A stretch of 64,000 bases of DNA from Xenorhabdus bovienii SS-2004 (GTDB lineage Bacteria > Pseudomonadota > Gammaproteobacteria > Enterobacterales > Enterobacteriaceae), in the NCBI RefSeq assembly GCF_000027225.1, contig NC_013892.1:1798001-1862000 (forward strand). The letters run 5' to 3'. Under the pieces are notes generated by a model. It was not told the DNA's origin, did not search any database, and saw nothing but the letters and a program-made list of their open reading frames with translations. A program made the position numbers and the translations under genes. Positions 57,022 to 64,000 of this stretch are shown in pieces; positions within the stretch are counted from its first letter, which is position 1, and each line of letters begins with the position of its first letter.

Positions 57022-59190
57022 ATGGATATTACCGCGTTTTATCAGACCTTCTTTGATGAAGCAGATGAATTATTGGACGATATGGAGCAGCATTTATTGC
57101 TGCTCGATGCCGATGAACCTGATCATGAACAACTAAATGCAATTTTTCGCAGCGCCCACTCCATCAAGGGAGGCGCTGCAACTTTTGGTTTTGCCAAGCT
57201 GCAACAAACCACGCATGTTTTGGAGAATCTGCTAGACAGTGCCAGACGTGACGAAATACGCCTGACTACTGACATTATCAACCTGTTTTTAGAAGCGAAA
57301 GATATTATGCAGCAACAATTGGATGCCTATAAAAGTTCTCAGGAGCCGGATGAAGATACATTCAATTATATCTGCGAGACATTGCGTCAGCTTGCCTTAG
57401 AGCTACAGGACGATAAGCAGGATAAGAGTGCTGACGCTGCCGCCCCGGCAATTCAGTCTGAACCTGCATTGAAAGAGACTGTACTGGAAGCTGAAGAAGA
57501 ACAGACAATCGTGATCAATCAGCCAGAAGAAAAAAATCTTCCGGCAGGCAAAGCTGATCAAGGGAGAATCCGCGTTCATCTATCCGGGCTAAAAGAACGC
57601 GAAGTCTCCTTGATGAAGGATGAATTGGGGCATCTTGGTGATGTTTATGATGTTGAACAGACCGCAGACAGCCTTGAAGCTTCATTGATCACATCTGCAA
57701 CAGAGGATGACATCACCGCTGTAATGTGTTTTGTGATTGAACCTGAACAGATAACATTTCTGCCTGTTGCGGACTCGCATCCGGCAGAAGAAACTGAAGC
57801 AGACACTCAGTCTGAAAAAAAACCAGCGGCAGAAGGTGTGGCAATCGAAAGTCGAGTAGCTGCAAGTACAATAAGTACCGATAAGCCACAGCCTGCTGAT
57901 GTGCCACAAAAATCAGAAGGACATGGAGTAGGGCGTCCGGCCTCGCGTCCGGTAGCTGGTTCACCACGTCAACGTGCTGAATCTTCCAGTATTCGTGTTG
58001 CTGTTGAGAAGGTGGATCAACTCATCAATCTGGTGGGAGAACTGGTCATTACCCAATCTATGCTGGCACAGCATTGTGATGGATTGGAGCAGACAAAACA
58101 TAGCGAGCTGCTGAGTTGTATGGCTCAATTGCAGCGAAACTCCCGTGATTTGCAAGAATCCGTCATGTCGATCCGTATGATGCCGATGGAGTACGTTTTC
58201 AGCCGATATCCACGTTTGGTGCGGGATTTGGCAGGTAAACTGAACAAAAAAGTGGAACTGACGCTGATCGGCAGCTCAACGGAACTCGATAAAAGCTTGA
58301 TCGAGCGGATTATTGATCCTCTCACGCATCTAGTACGCAACAGCCTCGATCACGGTATTGAAAACCCGGAAAAACGGATTGCAGCCGGAAAATCAGAAAC
58401 GGGTAACTTGACACTCTCGGCTGAACATCAGGGCGGCAACATCTGCATTGAAGTTATCGATGATGGAGCAGGCCTGAATCGCGAGAAGATCTTGGCAAAA
58501 GCGCGGTCTCAAGGCCTGAATATCAGTGAAAACATGAGTAATGAAGAAGTTGCTATGTTGATTTTTGCGCCTGGATTCTCTACCGCAGAAGTGGTAACGG
58601 ATGTTTCTGGTCGCGGCGTCGGAATGGATGTTGTTAAGCGCAATATTCAGGATATGGGTGGCCAGATTCAGATTAGTTTCCAAGAAGGGAAAGGGACGAT
58701 CATTCGCATTTTACTGCCGTTAACATTAGCAATACTGGATGGCATGTCCGTCAAAGTCAATAGCGAAGTCTTCATTCTGCCATTGAGTGCTGTGGTCAGT
58801 TCATTACAGCCACAGGAAGAAGATATCTATCCTCTGGCGGGTGATGAAAAACTGCTGCAAGTCCGTGGAGAATATTTACCGCTACTGGAATTGTACCGGA
58901 TATTTGATATTTCGAGCGGAGAAACCTCGCCAACCAAAGGTATTGCCGTCATTGTCCAGAGCGCGGGGCGCCGCTATGCTTTGCTGGTGGATAAACTGGT
59001 CGGACAGCATCAGGTGGTCGTTAAAAATATCGAGAGCAATTACCGTAAAGTACCTGGCATTTCGGCTGCCACCATTATGGGAGACGGTAGTGTTGCCCTG
59101 ATCATTGATATTCCTGCTTTGCAGAAACTCAATCATGAACAGTTGGCTACGCGTAAGGCGGAGCTGGTGAATAAAAAAATAACACAGTGA
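57022..59190 (+). CDS. cheA: Chemotaxis histidine kinase CheA
   Basis: 722 residues. The P1 phosphotransfer domain has H46 in SAHSIKGGA. The CheY-binding P2 is at about 185-245, followed by a linker rich in E, A and P. P3 dimerisation begins at about [15 protein letters not shown]4 ATPase has [11 protein letters not shown] (N box), DDGAGLN (G1) and [10 protein letters not shown] (G2). P5 CheW-like ends it. It phosphorylates CheY and CheB under receptor control. Starts six bases after motB. Confidence 0.95.
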   Translation: MDITAFYQTFFDEADELLDDMEQHLLLLDADEPDHEQLNAIFRSAHSIKGGAATFGFAKLQQTTHVLENLLDSARRDEIRLTTDIINLFLEAKDIMQQQLDAYKSSQEPDEDTFNYICETLRQLALELQDDKQDKSADAAAPAIQSEPALKETVLEAEEEQTIVINQPEEKNLPAGKADQGRIRVHLSGLKEREVSLMKDELGHLGDVYDVEQTADSLEASLITSATEDDITAVMCFVIEPEQITFLPVADSHPAEETEADTQSEKKPAAEGVAIESRVAASTISTDKPQPADVPQKSEGHGVGRPASRPVAGSPRQRAESSSIRVAVEKVDQLINLVGELVITQSMLAQHCDGLEQTKHSELLSCMAQLQRNSRDLQESVMSIRMMPMEYVFSRYPRLVRDLAGKLNKKVELTLIGSSTELDKSLIERIIDPLTHLVRNSLDHGIENPEKRIAAGKSETGNLTLSAEHQGGNICIEVIDDGAGLNREKILAKARSQGLNISENMSNEEVAMLIFAPGFSTAEVVTDVSGRGVGMDVVKRNIQDMGGQIQISFQEGKGTIIRILLPLTLAILDGMSVKVNSEVFILPLSAVVSSLQPQEEDIYPLAGDEKLLQVRGEYLPLLELYRIFDISSGETSPTKGIAVIVQSAGRRYALLVDKLVGQHQVVVKNIESNYRKVPGISAATIMGDGSVALIIDIPALQKLNHEQLATRKAELVNKKITQ

Positions 59191-59201
59191 AAGGTAACAT
59201 C

Positions 59202-59699
59202 ATGTCAGCCATAGAAGAATTCAGTAAATTATCGGGGGAAACAACCGGAAAGGAATATCTGGTTTTCACCTTGGGTGACGAAGAGTATGGAATTGAAATA
59301 CTGAAAGTGCAGGAAATACGCGGTTACGACCAAGTTACCCGGATTGCAAATACACCTTCTTTTATCAAAGGGATAACCAATCTGCGTGGGGTGATAGTTC
59401 CCATTATTGACTTGAGGATCAAATTCTCGCAGGAAAACGTCACTTATAACGACAACACCGTCGTGATTGTCCTGAACCTGCTTAATCGTGTGGTGGGAAT
59501 TGTGGTCGATGGTGTGTCCGATGTGCTGTCTCTGAAGGACGATCAAATTTGTCCAGCGCCGGAGTTTGCGGTTACCTTGTCAACTGAATATCTGACAGGG
59601 TTAGGTTCCATTGATGAACGAATGCTGATTCTGGTAGATATCGAAAAACTCCTGAACAGTGAAGAAATGGCATTGGTGGATTCTGTCGCTAAGAGCTGA
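59202..59699 (+). CDS. cheW: Chemotaxis coupling protein CheW
   Basis: 165 residues (E. coli 167). The CheW fold includes [33 protein letters not shown] and [11 protein letters not shown]. It joins receptors to CheA. The ATG at 59202 is used rather than the GTG that overlaps the cheA stop. Confidence 0.94.
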   Translation: MSAIEEFSKLSGETTGKEYLVFTLGDEEYGIEILKVQEIRGYDQVTRIANTPSFIKGITNLRGVIVPIIDLRIKFSQENVTYNDNTVVIVLNLLNRVVGIVVDGVSDVLSLKDDQICPAPEFAVTLSTEYLTGLGSIDERMLILVDIEKLLNSEEMALVDSVAKS

Positions 59700-59814
59700 T
59701 ATTTCAGGGCTGCCGTGATTGTTGCCACTCATTATAGCCAGTCGAGCAAAACGGCAGCCTTACTTGTTTTAGATCAAAAAAATAGTGCAAAAACTCAATT
59801 TTTTGGATTACACA

Positions 59815-59841
59815 TAAAGTTCCCTTTAAGGGTGCCGATAA
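59815..59841 (+). promoter_or_regulatory. FliA (sigma-28) promoter of the first chemoreceptor
   Basis: TAAAGTTC and GCCGATAA are separated by 11 bp, one base from the consensus. It lies 35 bp before the MCP ATG, so it should drive the receptor pair and cheR as a class 3 operon. Confidence 0.88.
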
Positions 59842-59875
59842 CACTGGCATAGCAATTTATTACAAAAGGGAAGTC

Positions 59876-61579
59876 ATGTTTAACCGAATGAAAATAGTGA
59901 CGGGGCTAATCTCAGTCATCATATTATTTGGTGCTCTGCAATTTATCTCCGGGGGACTGTTCTTTAATGGTTTAAAGAACGATACAGAAGCCTTTGATTT
60001 ATTGGATAAAATGCGGCAGCAGCAAAAATTATTGGATGAAAGCTGGATCAACCTGCTGCAAGCCCGTAATAACCTGAACCGCGTTGGCATCATCTATATA
60101 ATGAAAGAACGCGATCTTGATGGTACTTACCAAATTGATGATGTTTTGGCTGAATCTAAAGTCAGTCTCGCTCGTGGGGAACGCCGCTTCGAGCAATTTG
60201 AACAGCTCAAAAAATTGCCCATACATGATCCAGACCATCTCCAACGTTTAAAACAAACTCATCATGAATATCTTAACGCGCTCAAAGAATTGGATGGATT
60301 TCTGGCAAAAAAACAGTATAAAGAATTTTTTGCTCAGAAAACCACCGACTATCAGAACGCTTTTAATGTGGAATATGACTACTATCTGAACCAGAATCAA
60401 AAACTGTATGATGAAGTGGCGCGCGAAGCAGATATCGCTTATCGCAATATCATCATTAGCTTAATCTCCGTGTTTGTGCTGCTGATTTCGGTTATGACAG
60501 TAAGCTGGATTGGCTTGCGTAAGGCATTGATCAATCCATTGAATAAGCTACTGGAAAATATTAAAGCCTTCTCGAAAGGTGACTTGACTCAAACCATCAA
60601 TGTGTCCGGTACTAATGAAATGGGCATGCTGGCGGTTGGTTTGAGGCATATGCAGGATGAGCTGATCCATACCGTCAGAAGTGTTCATCAGAGTACGGAA
60701 ACCATCTATACCGGCACCAGTGAAATTGCCGCAGGTAACAACGATCTCTCTTCTCGTACAGAACAGCAGGTGGCCTCGCTGGAGGAAACCGCTGCCAGCA
60801 TGGAACAGTTGACGGCAACGGTCAAACAGAATGCTGACAATGCCCGTCAGGCCAGTAATTTGGCTGACAACGCCTCCGATATCGCCCGTCAGGGAGGTAA
60901 AGTGGTGGCGAATGTGGTGCAAACCATGCATGACATTGCTGATAGTTCCCGCAAAATTTCTGATATCACTGGTGTGATTGATGCCATTGCCTTCCAGACT
61001 AATATTCTTGCCCTTAACGCTGCGGTAGAAGCTGCCCGTGCAGGTGAGCATGGCCGCGGTTTTGCAGTGGTTGCCGGCGAAGTTCGCAATTTGGCACAAC
61101 GCAGTGCGGAAGCGGCCAAAGAAATCAAATCCCTGATTGAAGACTCTGTGGATCGTACTGACACCGGCTCTGTGCTGGTGGAAAGTGCCGGCGAAACGAT
61201 GAATAAAATTGTTGATTCTGTGACCCGCGTGACTGACATCATGGGGGAAATTGCATCGGCATCTGATGAACAAAGTAGAGGAATTACTCAAGTTGGTGTC
61301 GCTATTTCTGAAATGGATAGAGTTACACAACAGAATGCGTCACTGGTTGAACAGTCTGCGGCCGCAGCAGCGGCACTGGAAGAGCAGGCCATGATCTTGA
61401 CCAAAGCAGTTGCGTTGTTCCAGCTACCGGAGCAGGCCGAAAGGAAGCAGTCTGAAAAAAGAAAACATGAAGTTTTATCGACGATAAAATCGCCGACTCC
61501 TCCAGCTAATAAAACGAATCCTCCTGTGCTGAAGAAAGGCAGCAATGTGGAAGACCCCTCTAATTGGGAAACATTCTAA
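59876..61579 (+). CDS. Methyl-accepting chemotaxis protein with NWETF tail
   Basis: 567 residues, Tsr/Tar type. TM1 is at about 9-31 and the periplasmic four-helix sensor at about 32-190. TM2 is at about 193-213, followed by HAMP (about 215-268). The signalling hairpin is conserved ([39 protein letters not shown]). It ends in the CheR/CheB-binding pentapeptide NWETF. Ligand unknown. Confidence 0.93.
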   Translation: MFNRMKIVTGLISVIILFGALQFISGGLFFNGLKNDTEAFDLLDKMRQQQKLLDESWINLLQARNNLNRVGIIYIMKERDLDGTYQIDDVLAESKVSLARGERRFEQFEQLKKLPIHDPDHLQRLKQTHHEYLNALKELDGFLAKKQYKEFFAQKTTDYQNAFNVEYDYYLNQNQKLYDEVAREADIAYRNIIISLISVFVLLISVMTVSWIGLRKALINPLNKLLENIKAFSKGDLTQTINVSGTNEMGMLAVGLRHMQDELIHTVRSVHQSTETIYTGTSEIAAGNNDLSSRTEQQVASLEETAASMEQLTATVKQNADNARQASNLADNASDIARQGGKVVANVVQTMHDIADSSRKISDITGVIDAIAFQTNILALNAAVEAARAGEHGRGFAVVAGEVRNLAQRSAEAAKEIKSLIEDSVDRTDTGSVLVESAGETMNKIVDSVTRVTDIMGEIASASDEQSRGITQVGVAISEMDRVTQQNASLVEQSAAAAAALEEQAMILTKAVALFQLPEQAERKQSEKRKHEVLSTIKSPTPPANKTNPPVLKKGSNVEDPSNWETF

Positions 61580-61599
61580 AAAATAATAGCGATAACCAC

Positions 61600-61619
61600 G
61601 GCTGCACAATGCAGCCGTT
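61600..61619 (+). terminator. Short hairpin between the two chemoreceptor genes
   Basis: The stem cggctgc / gcagccg with a loop of five is followed by ttaaa. Weak; it may reduce rather than stop transcription into the second receptor. Confidence 0.4.
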
Positions 61620-61634
61620 AAACGAGGTGATTAC

Positions 61635-63266
61635 ATGTTAGGCAGGCTTCGCATATCAACCAGTTTATATCTATTACTCATGATGTTTTGTGTTATGCAA
61701 ATTATTTCGAGCGGTTTGTCTCTGGGAATAATTCATACAGACCAGTCATATATTGAAAGAATTGATTTGGGAACTAAACGAAGAGATACCCTTGGATTGA
61801 GCTGGGCAGCAATGCTGCAAACGCGTAACACTCTCAACAAAATTGCTATTGGCCAAAAAGTGGGTCAGTCGCAGGATCAGATCGACGCGATGGAAGCGTT
61901 GCTCAAAAGCTCATTGAATGAAGCTGAAAGGAATTTCGCACAGTTCAGTGCCTTACCTCAGATAGAAAAGAATGACCAAAGTGTCGCCTTATTGGCTGCG
62001 GTTGAACGTTCTTACCAAGAATATATTAATGCGTTGAAAGAGCTGAAAATATACCTTTATGAAGGGAATTTCCAGGCATTTCTTGATCAGCCAACAGAAA
62101 ATTACCAGCGTCAGCTAGAAGTCGCATACAACAATTACATGCAGTATCTCGGCCATAACATCAGCACAGCGGTTTCCGATGGTGCCTTTTACTATAAAGT
62201 TTCCATCGCCATGTTTTTCGGTTCTATCCTGATGGTATTTGTTGTTTCGGCATCAGCGCACTGGTGGATGCGACGTAATCTGCTCCGGCCGTTTGATAAT
62301 ATGCGAGCCTGTTTTCAGGATGTAGCAGAAGGCCGCCTGAATAAAGAAATTGCTGTCACGACTAGTGATGAGATTGGCGATATATTCAGAAAACTGCGCG
62401 ATATGCAGCAATCTCTGATTAAGTCGATTGCCTCTGTACGGGACAATACCAACCAGATGTATGCCGGTATTCAGGAAATTACACAAGGCAATACCGACCT
62501 GTCATCACGCACTGAAGAACAGGCTGCATCGCTGGAAGAAACCGCTGCCAGCATGGAAGAGCTCACTGTTACTGTCAAACAGAACGCTGAGAACGCACGT
62601 CAGGCCAGTGAGCTGGCAGTATCTGCTTCCCAGACGGCTTCGAAAGGCGGTGAATTGACCGTCAGCGTGGTGGCTACTATGGATGAAATTGCCAACAGTT
62701 CGAAGAAAATCAGCGCTATTATCAGTGTCATTGATGGCATTGCCTTCCAAACCAATATCCTGGCATTAAATGCGGCGGTTGAAGCAGCGCGTGCCGGTGA
62801 GCAGGGACGTGGGTTCTCTGTCGTGGCGGGCGAAGTGCGTGACTTGGCGCAACGCAGTGCTGAGGCGGCGAAAGAAATCAAAACCCTGATCGATGAATCT
62901 GTCCATCGAGTTAACCAAGGTTCTGAGCTAGTTAATCACGCCGGAAACACCATGGATGAATTAGTCAAATCAGTAAACCAAGTCACTGAACTGATGGCTG
63001 AAATTGCCGCTGCTTCTGATGAACAAAGCCGTGGTATTCATCAGGTTGCCCAAGCTGTCAGCCAGATGGATCAAGTCACACAGCAAAATGCGGCTTTGGT
63101 GGAACAATCTGCGGCAGCGGCTGCTGCGCTTGAAGATAAGGCCGACACATTAGTGAAAACCGTTGCTTTATTTGAACTGTCTGAAAGCTTAGATAATGAG
63201 TATGACCATCAGACATCCTCTGCTTCAAAAATGACCGATGAGTATATCGCAAGTCAAGTACGCTGA
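61635..63266 (+). CDS. Methyl-accepting chemotaxis protein without NWETF tail
   Basis: 543 residues, Tsr/Tar type. TM1 is at about 8-31, the periplasmic sensor at about 32-190, TM2 at about 191-212, HAMP about 213-266, then the conserved tip ([20 protein letters not shown]). The C-terminus ends DEYIASQVR, so the adaptation-enzyme tether seen in the first receptor is absent. It may depend on the partner for methylation, as Tap and Trg do in E. coli. Confidence 0.92.
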   Translation: MLGRLRISTSLYLLLMMFCVMQIISSGLSLGIIHTDQSYIERIDLGTKRRDTLGLSWAAMLQTRNTLNKIAIGQKVGQSQDQIDAMEALLKSSLNEAERNFAQFSALPQIEKNDQSVALLAAVERSYQEYINALKELKIYLYEGNFQAFLDQPTENYQRQLEVAYNNYMQYLGHNISTAVSDGAFYYKVSIAMFFGSILMVFVVSASAHWWMRRNLLRPFDNMRACFQDVAEGRLNKEIAVTTSDEIGDIFRKLRDMQQSLIKSIASVRDNTNQMYAGIQEITQGNTDLSSRTEEQAASLEETAASMEELTVTVKQNAENARQASELAVSASQTASKGGELTVSVVATMDEIANSSKKISAIISVIDGIAFQTNILALNAAVEAARAGEQGRGFSVVAGEVRDLAQRSAEAAKEIKTLIDESVHRVNQGSELVNHAGNTMDELVKSVNQVTELMAEIAAASDEQSRGIHQVAQAVSQMDQVTQQNAALVEQSAAAAAALEDKADTLVKTVALFELSESLDNEYDHQTSSASKMTDEYIASQVR

Positions 63267-63272
63267 GGTCAG

Positions 63273-64000
63273 ATGAAATCCAATTTAGCAGCCTCAGATA
63301 CTGATGCTATTTCACCGCTGAACTTTATGTTTCAGCGGCATATTTTGTCGGATGCACAATTTGAACGCATCTGCCAGTTCATCTATCAACGGGCTGGTAT
63401 TGTACTGGCCAAAAATAAACGTGAAATGGTTTACAACCGCCTGGTCAGGCGCTTGCGTGTACTGGGAATCAATGATTTTGGTCAATACCTGTCGATTCTG
63501 GAACAGAATATTCATAGCAAAGAATGGGAATTATTCATCAATGCATTGACTACCAATCTCACGGCATTTTTCAGGGAAGCTCATCATTTTCCCATTTTGG
63601 CAGCGCATGCCAGCAGAAAAAATGCAGGCACATATCGAGTTTGGAGCGCAGCCGCTTCGACGGGAGAGGAACCGTATTCTATCGCCATGACCCTGTGTGA
63701 TGCATTAGGGCATCGGACAAATCGGATAAAAATCATTGGCAGCGATATTGATACTCATGTGCTGGAAAAAGCCCGTCAGGGAGTATATCGACTGGAAGAA
63801 TTACAGCACATGAGTAATAGCCAAAAGAAAAAGTATTTTTTCAAAGGCATTGGTTCCTTTGAAGGATATGCCAGAGTGCGTCCCACACTGGCTGAACTGG
63901 TTAGCTTTCAGCACTTGAATCTATTGGATTCTGACTGGGCGCTCGAGGGTAAGTTTGATGCGATATTCTGTCGCAATGTCATGATTTATTTTGACAAAAA
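63273..64000 (+). CDS. cheR: Chemotaxis methyltransferase CheR (cut by the window end)
   Basis: The first 242 codons are present. The N-terminal helical domain contains QRHILSDAQFERICQFIYQR, then REMVYNRLVRRLRVLG. The SAM-binding fold follows, with RVWSAAASTGEEPYSIAMTL and DAIFCRNVMIYFDK at the window end. It methylates receptor glutamates for adaptation. The ATG lies 6 bp after the MCP stop, with GAGG in the overlap. Confidence 0.93.
   Translation, partial: MKSNLAASDTDAISPLNFMFQRHILSDAQFERICQFIYQRAGIVLAKNKREMVYNRLVRRLRVLGINDFGQYLSILEQNIHSKEWELFINALTTNLTAFFREAHHFPILAAHASRKNAGTYRVWSAAASTGEEPYSIAMTLCDALGHRTNRIKIIGSDIDTHVLEKARQGVYRLEELQHMSNSQKKKYFFKGIGSFEGYARVRPTLAELVSFQHLNLLDSDWALEGKFDAIFCRNVMIYFDK

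Noticed and set aside
60548..61330. 260-codon minus-strand frame opposite the first chemoreceptor
   Set aside because: It is a shadow of the conserved MCP coding sequence; composition is unnatural and a similar shadow appears in the second receptor.

Overview
The window reads as an enterobacterial chromosome of the Xenorhabdus/Photorhabdus type. It carries a flhDC-motAB-cheAW-MCP-cheR locus, lpxL next to trhO, a bssS-pyrC pair, four tRNA-Asn copies and very dense insertion-sequence (IS) traffic. The genus is an inference from gene content; no rRNA or species marker is present.

Bases 1 to about 27300 are an integrated genomic island with a CP4-57/P4-like backbone: yfjQ-, yfjR- and yfjP-like genes plus two small secreted proteins. 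The backbone carries a stacked defence cargo. It holds (a) a type II CBASS operon (HNH-SAVED effector Cap5, CD-NTase, Cap2 E1-E2, Cap3 JAMM protease) with a convergent DEDDh exonuclease and a divergent WYL regulator of CapW type; (b) an OLD-family ATPase-TOPRIM nuclease; (c) a 760-residue restriction-endonuclease/STAND-like ATPase; and (d) a complete Wadjet operon jetABCD with its own divergent WYL regulator. A 13-bp perfect inverted repeat overlaps the jetA -35 box. The right edge is marked by a truncated tyrosine integrase, a 3'-half copy of a tRNA-Ile(CAU) gene and a terminator. The intact tRNA and left end should lie before base 1. An IS1 copy with a perfect 8-bp target duplication splits a 60-codon zinc-ribbon gene that overlaps the start of cap5.

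Bases 27.3 to 42.5 kb are a graveyard of mobile DNA: IS701, three IS1 copies, IS630, IS4 nested inside IS1, ISAs1, IS110 fragments, a head-to-tail IS110 dimer and an IS5-type element. Between them lie debris of a tail fibre gene, a P4-type primase, an antitoxin and a peptide transporter, and a DUF6402-DUF6201-like pair. A cluster of GGGATAA octamers and a perfect 127-bp triplication also lie here.

Bases 42.5 to 50.2 kb are core chromosome: lpxL, trhO, an RcsA-like regulator, bssS, pyrC, four tRNA-Asn genes with terminators, a YlaC-like protein and a cold-shock gene. Bases 50.4 to 52.4 kb hold heavily decayed mgtC and mgtB-like genes, followed by over 1 kb of AT-rich DNA. A consensus CRP site precedes flhDC, then motAB-cheAW, two chemoreceptors (the first behind a textbook FliA promoter) and cheR, which runs off the window end.
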